Source: an uncultured Spartobacteria bacterium (lineage in GTDB: Bacteria; Verrucomicrobiota; Verrucomicrobiia; Chthoniobacterales; Chthoniobacteraceae). From it: 64,000 bases of DNA. The first letter of the stretch is position 1. Each line of letters opens with the position of its first letter. Shown one piece after another: positions 27,023-35,797 of this stretch. The stretch is from the NCBI GenBank assembly GCA_903933715.1, contig CAIZLD010000017.1, forward strand, positions 1-64,000. The letters are read 5' to 3'. The notes under the pieces are model-generated. The model saw only the letters and a list, made by a program, of their open reading frames with translations. It was not told the origin of the DNA and searched no databases. The translations under genes were made by a program, and so were the position numbers.

Positions 27023-28099
27023 TTAACCAAGGTTGGCTTCGCGGAGCCGCTCGGCGACATCCTCGGCCTGGAGCGCGCCGACCATTTCGCCGATTTCCCC
27101 CTCCACAAACCGGTCCAGATTATAGAGCGTCAGGCCGATGCGGTGGTCGGTGACGCGATTTTGCGGGTAATTGTAGGTGCGCACTTTTTCCTCGCGTCCG
27201 CCGCCTCCGATGAGGCTCTTGCGGTGGGCGGAATATTTCTCCGCCTCTTCGAGCTGCTTCTTTTCCAGGAGCCGGGAACGCAGGATGCCGATCGCTTTTT
27301 CCTTGTTCTTTTGCTGGCTTCGGCCGTCCTGGCACCGGACGATCGTTCCGGTGGGGATGTGCATGACTTGCACTGCGGAGTCGGTGGTGTTGACCCCCTG
27401 GCCGCCGGGTCCGCCCGCACGGCAGACTTCGATGCGGAGGTCTTCGGGCTTGAGTTCAAAATCGACTTCCTCGGCTTCCGGTAACACGGCGACCGTCGCG
27501 GTGCTAGTATGGATGCGCCCCTGGGCTTCGGTGGCGGGGACGCGCTGGACCCGGTGAACGCCGCTTTCATAGCGCAGCTTGCGGAAAACGGAATCGCCGG
27601 ACGTGCGGAAAATCACTTCGCGGAAGCCGCCCAACTCGGAGGGGCTCGATTCCATCATCTCGATCTTGAGTCCCGTCGCTTCGGCATAGCGCGAATACAT
27701 CCGGAACAGGTCGGCAGCAAAAAGCGCGGCCTCGGCTCCGCCGGTTCCGGCACGGATTTCCACAATGGCGTCGCGGTCCTCTCCCGGCTCGGGCGGCAGG
27801 AGCGAAATCTGGATTTGGCGCTCCAGCTCGACCAGCCGTTGTTCCAGGGCGGGGAGTTCCTCGGCGGCCATTTCGGCCATCTCGCGGTCTTCCCCCTTGG
27901 CCAGTTCCTGGCTGTCGGCCAGTTCGGTTTGGGTTTTGCCAAACGCTTCCCAGGCGGTGAGCAACGCTTTGAGCCGGGAATGCTCCTGCATCACTTCGCG
28001 GGCGTGTTGCGGGTTGCCAAAAACGCTACCCTCGGCGATCTCGGCTTCGAGTTCGCTGAAACGTTCCGTTTTTTTCTGAATGAGCGGGGCAAAGTCCAT
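27023..28099 (-). CDS. prfA: Peptide chain release factor 1
   Basis: RAGGPGGQGVNTTDSAVQVMHIPTGTIVRCQDGRSQQKNKEKA; 358 aa. Confidence 0.96.
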   Translation of the reverse strand: MDFAPLIQKKTERFSELEAEIAEGSVFGNPQHAREVMQEHSRLKALLTAWEAFGKTQTELADSQELAKGEDREMAEMAAEELPALEQRLVELERQIQISLLPPEPGEDRDAIVEIRAGTGGAEAALFAADLFRMYSRYAEATGLKIEMMESSPSELGGFREVIFRTSGDSVFRKLRYESGVHRVQRVPATEAQGRIHTSTATVAVLPEAEEVDFELKPEDLRIEVCRAGGPGGQGVNTTDSAVQVMHIPTGTIVRCQDGRSQQKNKEKAIGILRSRLLEKKQLEEAEKYSAHRKSLIGGGGREEKVRTYNYPQNRVTDHRIGLTLYNLDRFVEGEIGEMVGALQAEDVAERLREANLG

Positions 28100-28120
28100 A
28101 AGGCGTCAATATACCAAATC

Positions 28121-28163
28121 CCAAAAAAGAAACGGTGACGCGCATCTTTTGGCGCGTCACCGT
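28121..28163 (-). terminator. Rho-independent terminator downstream of rpmE
   Basis: Perfect 12-bp stem ACGGTGACGCGC/GCGCGTCACCGT followed (minus strand) by TTCTTTTTTGG. Confidence 0.85.
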
Positions 28164-28185
28164 CTTAAAATGGTCCGAAATGTCG

Positions 28186-28395
28186 CTACTGGCGAGCAGC
28201 CTTGCCGTAACGGCGGGTGAATTTCTCGATGCGGCCTGCCGTATCGACGAATTTCTGCTCCCCGGTAAAGAACGGATGGCATGCTGCGCAAATGCCGACG
28301 CGGATCTCGCGGCGGGTGGAACGGGTGTGATAGACCTTGCCACACGCGCAGGTGATGGTGGTCTCGTTGTAAGTAGGATGAATGTCTGCTTTCAT
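28186..28395 (-). CDS. rpmE: 50S ribosomal protein L31 (Cys-containing form)
   Basis: [59 protein letters not shown]. Confidence 0.95.
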   Translation of the reverse strand: MKADIHPTYNETTITCACGKVYHTRSTRREIRVGICAACHPFFTGEQKFVDTAGRIEKFTRRYGKAARQ

Positions 28396-28489
28396 GGCCG
28401 GAAAAGGGACAGTGAACATACCGGCTCCCGTCCATAGCGCAACCTAAAAGTTCGGTTTTGTTGAGAGCGGCGGGTTTTTAAGGAGAGCA

Positions 28490-28585
28490 GGTGGATCGAG
28501 ACCTCCGGGCGCGATCGAGAATGCGCGCCCCATGTCCGGATGGAAAGCCCCTTCCCCACCTTGCCCGCGGGGCGGTCGATCCACC
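28490..28585. repeat. REP-like element 'GGTGGATCG...GATCCACC', copy 2
   Basis: GGTGGATCGAGACCTCCGGGCGCGATCGAGAATGCGC...CGCGGGGCGGTCGATCCACC; same family as 25872-25957. Confidence 0.8.
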
Positions 28586-28672
28586 TTGCCCAATCTTTGA
28601 GGGTGAGTTTTGAATTGGGAGAGGCAAGGTGCGGGCTGAAGTCTATTGCCTCCAAATTTTTATTCCAACTCC

Positions 28673-29188
28673 TCAGAATTTACCGCCGCTCTTGACATAT
28701 TGCAGTATCCGTTTCTCGTCCCCGCCCGCGGCCCAGACTTGCCGCAGGAAATCGGCAGGGTGGATATCGTGTTCCTGGAAAAACCGGCGGTCGCCTCCGC
28801 AGCAATACATCAGCTCGTTGGGCATTTCCCCCCGCAACCGGGCTTGTGCCTTCTGGATGATCCGCGGCAGCCACACGATGCCATCGAGTTCGGCAGTTTT
28901 GGCGGGAAGATCGGCCATGACGATCCGGTGGCTCGACGGGCGCCCCTGTTGCATGACCACGAAGTAGTCGCGCCGCACCGCCATGATGAGCAGAGCGGTT
29001 TCCCAATCGAGCGACTCGGCGTCTTCCGCATAATCGAACAGTTCCATCGGCGTCGCCCCGATAGAGGCAAGTTCTTCCTGTTCGGAGGCGGTAAACCAGG
29101 TTTTTAAATCCCGATCCCCGGCCTGATAACGCTGCAATGCCCGCTGATAGAGCGGTTTCAGTCGGCTGGTCCAATCACAGTTTTTCAT
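28673..29188 (-). CDS. DUF5069-like protein
   Basis: LDGIVWLPRIIQKAQARLRGEMPNELMYCCGGDRRFFQEHDIHPADFLRQVW; family assigned from memory. Confidence 0.55.
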   Translation of the reverse strand: MKNCDWTSRLKPLYQRALQRYQAGDRDLKTWFTASEQEELASIGATPMELFDYAEDAESLDWETALLIMAVRRDYFVVMQQGRPSSHRIVMADLPAKTAELDGIVWLPRIIQKAQARLRGEMPNELMYCCGGDRRFFQEHDIHPADFLRQVWAAGGDEKRILQYVKSGGKF

Positions 29189-29463
29189 CCCGCCAGCTTA
29201 CACCCGCCTTGCCGGGTTGTCACACTCAACGTGACCCTGTCTTGCGCCTGCGTTTCCCCCCGGTGCCATTCGATTTGTGCAAAAAAAACAAATCAACTTG
29301 CCGACATCGCCGGATTCTGATTGGATAGCGAATCTAGTGCGGGCTCTTAGCCGCCATCCGGGATGTTGAATCGTTTGACGCAACTTTTTTCGCGCAAACA
29401 CAAGAAACAATTGACAGGGGTGGGTCAGACCAATACTTTGCTCGCCCTTTCGACAGCCGTTTT

Positions 29464-29895
29464 ATGAAGACATTTTCAGCCAAAGCCAACGAGGTGAAGC
29501 GCAACTGGTGGATCATCGACGCCAAGGACCAAGTCCTTGGACGTGTAGCCGTGAAAGCGGCCAACCTGATGCGCGGCAAGGAGAAGGCAGTATTTACACC
29601 CCACGTTGACACGGGCGATTTCGTCATTGTCATTAACGCCGATAAAGTCCGTGTTACCGGCAAAAAAGAAGAAGCCAAAACTTTTATGAGCTTCTCGGGA
29701 TACGTCGGTGGACATCACACCGAAAATCTCAAACAACGCCGTGCGCGTCATCCCGAGCTTCTCGTGGAACACGCCGTGAAGGGCATGATCCCGCACAACC
29801 GCCTCGGCCGCCACGTATTCACCAAACTGAAAGTCTACGCCGGTGCCGAACATCCGCATGCTTCCCAGCAGCCGACCCCGGTCACCTCGCTCTAG
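29464..29895 (+). CDS. rplM: 50S ribosomal protein L13
   Basis: WWIIDAKDQVLGRVAVKAANLMRGKEKAVFTPHVDTGDFVIVINADKVRVTGKK; GMIPHNRLGR. Confidence 0.97.
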   Translation: MKTFSAKANEVKRNWWIIDAKDQVLGRVAVKAANLMRGKEKAVFTPHVDTGDFVIVINADKVRVTGKKEEAKTFMSFSGYVGGHHTENLKQRRARHPELLVEHAVKGMIPHNRLGRHVFTKLKVYAGAEHPHASQQPTPVTSL

Positions 29896-29921
29896 TTCTC
29901 TTCTAAAGATCCCAAGCATCT

Positions 29922-30317
29922 ATGGCAACTACTCCAGCTAACAACGCCACCGGCCGCCGCAAAACGGCAGTCGCCCGTGTCCGCCTCATCGCCGGTACCG
30001 GCAAAGTCGAAGTCAACGGCCGGCCTTTTGAAGAATATTTCCCGACGGCCTCCTTGCAGAACACGGTTCTCGCGCCCCTCACGCTCACCAAGCTCGTCAA
30101 CACCTACGACGTCTCGGTCAACACCAGCGGCGGCGGTGCAACCAGCCAGGCCGGAGCCGCCCGTCTCGGCGTCGCCCGCGCCCTGCTCGAAGTGGACGCC
30201 ACGCTTCGCCCGCTGCTCAAAGCGGAAGGCTACCTCACCCGTGATCCCCGAATGAAGGAACGCAAAAAGTCCGGTCAACCCGGCGCCCGCAAGCGGTTCC
30301 AATTCTCCAAGCGTTAA
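29922..30317 (+). CDS. rpsI: 30S ribosomal protein S9
   Basis: ATGRRKTAVARVRLIAGTGKVEVNGRPFEEYFP...TRDPRMKERKKSGQPGARKRFQFSKR. Confidence 0.98.
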   Translation: MATTPANNATGRRKTAVARVRLIAGTGKVEVNGRPFEEYFPTASLQNTVLAPLTLTKLVNTYDVSVNTSGGGATSQAGAARLGVARALLEVDATLRPLLKAEGYLTRDPRMKERKKSGQPGARKRFQFSKR

Positions 30318-30337
30318 TCCGACGCCGATTGTTTTTC

Positions 30338-30372
30338 AAAACAGCGATGCTTCCAAAGAGCATCGCTGTTTT
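30338..30372 (+). terminator. Rho-independent terminator after rpsI (possibly bidirectional)
   Basis: 14-bp perfect stem AAAACAGCGATGCT/AGCATCGCTGTTTT with T-rich end. Confidence 0.85.
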
Positions 30373-30429
30373 GCATTTTACGGGGCTGATCATTCCGATT
30401 ACTCCCATAAATCCAAGAGGGGGAGTTAT

Positions 30430-30502
30430 CCTCAGATTGCGCAGATGAACGCAGATTTATACTGAAATAATCGGCGAAAATCTGCGCAATCTGCGGATTC
30501 TC
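30430..30502. repeat. Palindromic repeat, 'CAGATTGCGCAGAT' family, copy 2
   Basis: CTCAGATTGCGCAGATGAACGCAGATTTA...AATCTGCGCAATCTGCGGATTCTC; same family as 24131-24300. Confidence 0.85.
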
Positions 30503-30532
30503 TTCTTCCGAAAAAAACCGAGATAGAAGTTA

Positions 30533-31231
30533 TTAGCCGAGATACAGAATCCGGCCGCACTGCTCGCAATGCGTGATTTGCTGCCCGCCTTTGACCCGGA
30601 CGAGCGTTTGCGTGGTCAGCTTCATGTGGCACCCGGTGCAAACCTCGTGTTCCAAAGGCACCACCGGATTGCCTCCTTTTGAGGCAAAGAGGCGATTGTA
30701 TTGATCGAGCAAATCTTCATCAATTCCCTCGGTGAGCGTGGCCCGTTCGGCTTCCGCCGCCTTGAGCTTATCGGTGATGATCACGATCTTGGCTTCCAGA
30801 TCGGCGATCTGACCGGCTACACGGCTCCGCGCCTCGGCCACATTCCGTTCGGCCTCGGCGAGAAGAGGCGTCAAGCGTTCGATCTCCTCCATGATTTCCA
30901 ACTCGCGATCCTCGATTTTGCCGACCTCCTGCTCGAAATGGTTGATTTCGTTTCCAAGCGCCTGAAACTCCTCGTTTTTGCGAGTCTGCATCTGCTGGGT
31001 CTTGAAACGGGCGATCTGCTCCCGTTTGCCTTGGGCCAGCAACTCCAGACGTTTCTTTTCCAGCTCCTGGTCGCGCACCCTGGCCTTGGCTTGTTCCGCG
31101 CCCAGAGAGGCGGCTTGCAGGCGGGCCTCCAGCTCCTTGCGTTCGAGAGGGGCGTTTTTGAGTTCTGTTTTAAAAGTGCGAATCCGTTGGTCGCGATCTT
31201 GCAGGAGAAGGAGTTTTTGGATTTCGGGGAG
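30533..31231 (-). CDS. Coiled-coil protein with C-terminal C4 zinc ribbon (zf-RING_7-like)
   Basis: Long coiled coil then EVCTGCHMKLTTQTLVRVKGGQQITHCEQCGRILYL. Confidence 0.85.
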   Translation of the reverse strand, partial: LPEIQKLLLLQDRDQRIRTFKTELKNAPLERKELEARLQAASLGAEQAKARVRDQELEKKRLELLAQGKREQIARFKTQQMQTRKNEEFQALGNEINHFEQEVGKIEDRELEIMEEIERLTPLLAEAERNVAEARSRVAGQIADLEAKIVIITDKLKAAEAERATLTEGIDEDLLDQYNRLFASKGGNPVVPLEHEVCTGCHMKLTTQTLVRVKGGQQITHCEQCGRILYLG

Positions 31232-31328
31232 CATGGGTGCCACGGTAGTCACGTCTCGCATCCCGCGTCAACGCTGGTGAGATGGAGGGAGTCGAGTTTA
31301 TCGGCACCGCCGGTAAACCGTGTCCCGA

Positions 31329-32117
31329 TCAGCCAAGCGCAATCCGCCGCACCACTTCCGCCGCCGCCGCAAATCCAAACGCGCCGGTCACAAAAGATGC
31401 CGAGCCGTAGCCGCTCGCGCAATCCATCCGCAAATTTTCATCGCCCCCCGGCTTGACGGCGCAAACGGTCCCGTCGTGTTGCGGAAACATTTGCGGTTCG
31501 GCGGAATAAACCGCTGCGACCCCATACTCATGGCCTGCGCCATTCGCCCAACCGTAGGTTTTGCGTAATTCCCGGCGCACCTGCCGCAAAAGAACGTCGC
31601 TCACGGTACTCCCCAGATCGCAGCAGCGCACTTGGGTGGGATCGCGCCTCCCTCCCGCGCCGCCGACAGTCAACACCTCGATCCCCCGCTCCCGGGCTTT
31701 CACGATAAGAAGGGTCTTGATGGCGGCCCGGTCCACGGCGTCCACCACCCAATCGTAACGGTGCTCGGGCGAAAGCAGCCGGTCCGCGGTGCTATCCAGG
31801 AAAAATTCGCTCACCGGGTTGATGATGCAGCCGGGATGAATCCGGCCGACCCGTTCCGCCAAAACTTCCACTTTGGGCCGTCCGATTTCCCCCTCCAATG
31901 CCGGGAGCTGCCGATTGGTATTGGTGATGCACACGTCATCCATGTCGATCAACGTCAACCGGCCCACGCCCGAGCGCGCCAGCGCCTCGACGGTCCAGGA
32001 GCCGACCCCGCCCACGCCGACCACAGCCACATGCGCCTGCGCCAGGCGTTCCAGCGCACAGCTTCCATAAAGACGGCCCATGCCGCCAAACCGTTGAGAA
32101 TCGATCGAGACATTCAT
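31329..32117 (-). CDS. tcdA: ThiF-family tRNA threonylcarbamoyladenosine dehydratase (TcdA/YgdL-like)
   Basis: RFGGMGRLYGSCALERLAQAHVAVVGVGGVGSWTVEALARSGVGRLTLIDMDDVCITNTNRQLPA; start moved to MNVSIDSQRF. Confidence 0.88.
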   Translation of the reverse strand: MNVSIDSQRFGGMGRLYGSCALERLAQAHVAVVGVGGVGSWTVEALARSGVGRLTLIDMDDVCITNTNRQLPALEGEIGRPKVEVLAERVGRIHPGCIINPVSEFFLDSTADRLLSPEHRYDWVVDAVDRAAIKTLLIVKARERGIEVLTVGGAGGRRDPTQVRCCDLGSTVSDVLLRQVRRELRKTYGWANGAGHEYGVAAVYSAEPQMFPQHDGTVCAVKPGGDENLRMDCASGYGSASFVTGAFGFAAAAEVVRRIALG

Positions 32118-32256
32118 GAAAAAAGAGAGGCGAAATCCAAGGATTTGAAGATGACTTGGATTTCCGGCTCGGGCAAGGCCCAAGCGACACCCTTTTACCT
32201 CGTTTTTTCGTAACCCCGGATGCGGTCGAGGCCAGTTCCATGCCCCATCCCCCCCG

Positions 32257-32322
32257 GGGAACCCGCCCGAAGAACCCACCGAAATATAGACGTTCCCAAG
32301 TGCAACTTGGGAACGAGGTTAA
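32257..32322. repeat. 66-bp direct repeat containing the palindrome CGTTCCCAAGTGCAACTTGGGAACG, copy 1
   Basis: Identical 66 bp at 32443-32508. Confidence 0.92.
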
Positions 32323-32335
32323 TCCGCACCAGCCC

Positions 32336-32364
32336 TCGTTCCCAAGTTGCACTTGGGAACGCAT
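32336..32364. repeat. Isolated palindrome CGTTCCCAAGTTGCACTTGGGAACG, opposite orientation of the same family
   Basis: Inverted version of the palindromic part of the 66-bp repeat, between the two copies. Confidence 0.8.
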
Positions 32365-32442
32365 CTTCCGGCGAAGTTGCACTTCGCAAGCCGTGTCAGC
32401 AGAATCAAGCACATTGGAAGCACAACAGCCGATCATCCCCCA

Positions 32443-32508
32443 GGGAACCCGCCCGAAGAACCCACCGAAATATAGACGTTCCCAAGTGCAACTTGGGAAC
32501 GAGGTTAA
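32443..32508. repeat. 66-bp direct repeat containing the palindrome CGTTCCCAAGTGCAACTTGGGAACG, copy 2
   Basis: GGGAACCCGCCCGAAGAACCCACCGAAATATAGACGTTCCCAAGTGCAACTTGGGAACGAGGTTAA identical to copy 1. Confidence 0.92.
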
Positions 32509-32710
32509 AGATGATCTTGTGATTTTTTTCACATGCCCTAATCTAGATGTCAAATGACCAGACCAAGCACGGCCAACCTCCATCCCTTTACCTCTCAAGA
32601 CAGGCTGCCCGTGTTGGACTGACAAACAAGAATTGGCGTGCCCTGGACAACAAATGCGCAGCCGCGCCAAATGACCTTCTACTATTTTTACTTCTAATAG
32701 CAGCTCCACA

Positions 32711-34180
32711 ATGCCTTCCATGAAACCGGTTACCATCACCAACACCGTCCTTCGCGACGGCCACCAGTCGCTGGCCGCGACGAGAATGAGCACTGAACAA
32801 ATGGCCCCGATCGCTCCGTTGCTGGACGAAATCGGGTTCCAATCGCTCGAAACCTGGGGGGGAGCCACCATCGACTCCTGCCTCCGTTTCCTGGGCGAAA
32901 ATCCGTTTGACCGCCTCGATACTCTGAAAAAGCTGGCTCCAAAAACCCCGCACCAGATGCTCCTGCGCGGGCAGAACATCGTGCAATACACCAGCTTCCC
33001 CGACGACGTGGTGGAAGCGTTCGTGGCCTGTTCCGCAAAGCACGGCATGAATATTTTCCGTATCTTTGACGCGCTCAACGATACCCGCAACCTGGTCACC
33101 TGCATTAAAGCTGTCAAAAAGGCGGGCCAGCACGCCCAAGGCACCATTTGCTACACCATCAGCCCGGTCCACACGCTCGAATCGTTCGTCAAGCTCGGGG
33201 TTGAACTCGAAAAACTGGGCTGCGACTCCATCTGTATTAAAGACATGGCGGGCTTGATCTCCCCCTCCGTGGTGGGCGCCCTCGTCAAGTCGCTTAAGGA
33301 GAAGGTCAAAATCCCGATTATCCTCCACACCCACAGCACCGTCGGCTACGGGCCCGCCGCCTACTACGCCGCCATTGAAAACGGCATCGACACCGTCGAT
33401 TGCTCCATGGTTCCGTTCGCCAACGGCACCGGCCAGCCGGATATCCTCCTCACCCTGGCGATGCTCGACAACAGCGAACGCCGTCCGGATTACGATACCA
33501 GCAAGTTCCCGCAAATCCGCGAGCACCTGGAAAAAGTTTACGCTGAACTCGGCGCTTTCACGAGCCCGCAGAACGAGAAAACCGACGCCGACATCCTCCA
33601 ATACCAGGTTCCCGGCGGCATGCTTTCCAACTTCCGCAACCAGCTCAAGGAACAAGGAATGGCCGACCGTCTCGACGACGTGCTCAAGGAAATCCCTTAC
33701 GTCCGCGAATGCCTCGGTTGGATTCCGCTCGTCACGCCGACCTCGCAAATCGTCGGCACCCAGGCGATGCTGAACGTCAAGTTTGGCCGCTGGAAGATGT
33801 TCTCCCAGCCCGCCATGGACATTGCCCTCAGCAAATATGGCAAGACCCCGGGACCGATCGACCCCGAAGTCCTCAAGCTCGCCATCGAAAAAACCGGCCA
33901 GCAGCCGGTCGAATGCCGTCCCGCCGACTTGCTTGAGCCCCGCATGCCCAAGATCAAAGCCGAACTCAAGGCCAAGGGCTACGATGACAGCGACGAAAAC
34001 GCCGTCCTCTGGGCCATGTTCCCGGCTGAGCTCGAGAAAGTTCTCAAAGGCGAAAAACCGGCCCCCATCAAGAAACCGGCTGCCCCTGTAAGCGAAGCCG
34101 CCAAAGCTGCCGTGGGCCGCAAATATGTCCTCAACGTGGACGGAGCCCGTCACGAAGTCGTCGTCGAAGAAGCCAAATAA
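32711..34180 (+). CDS. Carboxyltransferase: transcarboxylase 5S / oxaloacetate decarboxylase alpha / pyruvate carboxylase B family, no biotinyl domain
   Basis: ITNTVLRDGHQSLAATRM; FDALNDTRNL; IKDMAGLISPSVVGALVKSLKEKVKIPIILHTHST; conserved C-terminal PYC_OADA region. Confidence 0.92.
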   Translation: MPSMKPVTITNTVLRDGHQSLAATRMSTEQMAPIAPLLDEIGFQSLETWGGATIDSCLRFLGENPFDRLDTLKKLAPKTPHQMLLRGQNIVQYTSFPDDVVEAFVACSAKHGMNIFRIFDALNDTRNLVTCIKAVKKAGQHAQGTICYTISPVHTLESFVKLGVELEKLGCDSICIKDMAGLISPSVVGALVKSLKEKVKIPIILHTHSTVGYGPAAYYAAIENGIDTVDCSMVPFANGTGQPDILLTLAMLDNSERRPDYDTSKFPQIREHLEKVYAELGAFTSPQNEKTDADILQYQVPGGMLSNFRNQLKEQGMADRLDDVLKEIPYVRECLGWIPLVTPTSQIVGTQAMLNVKFGRWKMFSQPAMDIALSKYGKTPGPIDPEVLKLAIEKTGQQPVECRPADLLEPRMPKIKAELKAKGYDDSDENAVLWAMFPAELEKVLKGEKPAPIKKPAAPVSEAAKAAVGRKYVLNVDGARHEVVVEEAK

Positions 34181-34184
34181 ATCC

Positions 34185-35795
34185 ATGAGCCAAAACAAAC
34201 CTCTCACCTTGGACGAGTTCCCCATCCCCTCCTACGAGGATTGGCGCAAAGCCGCGGAGGACACCCTCAAAGGGGCGCCTTTCGAGAAAAAACTCGTCAC
34301 CAAAACCCTGGAAGGGATCTCCATTCAGCCGATCTACCGCAAGGAAGACCTCGGCGCGTTGACTCACCTTGGCTCCCTGCCCGGTCAGCCTCCCTACGTT
34401 CGCGGGACCCGCACCACCGGAGCGTGGAAAGTCGCCCAGGAAAGCCCTTGCGCTCCCGGCGTCGATCCGTTGATCCGGCTCGTGCGCGGCGTGCTTGAAA
34501 AACCGCTCGACGCCGCCTTTGACGAACTCGCCAAAGCCGACCAAGTCGCCGTCAACACCCGCCTTTATAGCAACGCGGGCGGCAATGCCGTGCAGGAACT
34601 CGCCTTCGCGCTGGCCACCGGCGTCGAATATCTCCGCCAGGCCGAAAGCCGCGGCGTGAGCATCGACACCCTCGCCCCGAAGATCACCTTCGGGTTTGCC
34701 ATGGGGGCCGACTTCTTCATGGGGATCGCCAAATTGCGCGCTGCCCGCCTCCTCTGGGCCAAGATCGTCGCGGCCAGCGGTGGCAACGCCGAGTCACAAA
34801 AAATGCGCATCCACGCCAGCACGACGTTATGGAACAAGAGCAAACTTGATCCTTACGTGAACATGCTGCGCGGCACCACCGAAGCGTTCTCCGCCGTTGC
34901 AGGCGGGGCCGACAGCCTTTTTGTCGGGCCGTTTGACGAAGTCGTCCGCACCCCGGACGAATTCTCCAAGCGCATCGCCCGCAACACGCAGGTGATTTTG
35001 GCTGAAGAATGCCATTTCGACCACGTGGTCGATCCCGCGGGCGGCTCCTACTATGTCGAGACGCTCACCGCGCAAGTTGCCACTGCGGCTTGGGCCATCT
35101 TCCAGCAGATTGAAAAAGCGGGCGGCATGACCAAAGCGCTTGAAGCGGGCATCCCGCAGAAGCAGGTCAAGGCCGTCGCCGCTAAAACCGCCGAGCAGGT
35201 TGCCCAGCGCCGCATCTCGTTGATTGGCGTGAACGTTTACGCCAATGCCACCGAGAAACCGCTCGAAGGCGACCAAGCCGGTGCTTCCCGCAAACCGTGC
35301 GGATGCAGCTGCGCAGGCCACGGCCAACCCGCCCCTTCGGCCATCGAAACCCTCGCCCCCATCCGGGGTGCCGAGCCGTTCGAAAACCTGCGCGCCGCCG
35401 TCAGCGCCTCCGACAAAAAGAAAGTCTTTTTGGCCAACATGGGGCCGCTGCGCCAGCACAAGGCGCGCGCCGACTTCTCCACCGGCTTCTTCCAGGCAGG
35501 CGGTTACGAAGTATTGGAAAATCGCGGGTTCAAAACGCCGGAAGAAGCAGCCGAAGCCGCCAAAGCCTCGGGTGCATCGGTCGCCGTAATCTGTTCCACC
35601 GACGACACCTATCCTGAAATCGTCCCCGCCCTGGTCCCCGCGCTCAAAGCAGCCGGAATGACCGTCATCCTGGCGGGCTACCCCACCGAGCAAATCGAAG
35701 CCTTCAAACAAGCCGGCGTCGACGAGTTCATCCACATCCGCGCGAACTGCTACGAAGTTCTCAGCGGCATCGCAACCAAACTGGGAATTTTCTAG
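34185..35795 (+). CDS. mutA: Methylmalonyl-CoA mutase small subunit
   Basis: Mutase TIM-barrel plus degenerate C-terminal B12-binding-like domain; unusual linker [12 protein letters not shown]. Confidence 0.92.
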   Translation: MSQNKPLTLDEFPIPSYEDWRKAAEDTLKGAPFEKKLVTKTLEGISIQPIYRKEDLGALTHLGSLPGQPPYVRGTRTTGAWKVAQESPCAPGVDPLIRLVRGVLEKPLDAAFDELAKADQVAVNTRLYSNAGGNAVQELAFALATGVEYLRQAESRGVSIDTLAPKITFGFAMGADFFMGIAKLRAARLLWAKIVAASGGNAESQKMRIHASTTLWNKSKLDPYVNMLRGTTEAFSAVAGGADSLFVGPFDEVVRTPDEFSKRIARNTQVILAEECHFDHVVDPAGGSYYVETLTAQVATAAWAIFQQIEKAGGMTKALEAGIPQKQVKAVAAKTAEQVAQRRISLIGVNVYANATEKPLEGDQAGASRKPCGCSCAGHGQPAPSAIETLAPIRGAEPFENLRAAVSASDKKKVFLANMGPLRQHKARADFSTGFFQAGGYEVLENRGFKTPEEAAEAAKASGASVAVICSTDDTYPEIVPALVPALKAAGMTVILAGYPTEQIEAFKQAGVDEFIHIRANCYEVLSGIATKLGIF

Positions 35796-35797
35796 TA

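Noticed and set aside
32257-32508. Two identical 66-bp repeats as a possible CRISPR remnant
   Set aside because: Only two copies about 186 bp apart, repeat too long, no regular spacers and no cas genes.
32520-32710. Possible cobalamin riboswitch upstream of the B12-dependent mutase operon
   Set aside because: I found no convincing B12-box or adenosylcobalamin-riboswitch pairing by eye; a Rfam/Infernal scan would be decisive.
32588-34225. 545-aa ORF antisense to the 5S-like gene
   Set aside because: Shadow ORF opposite a clear conserved gene.
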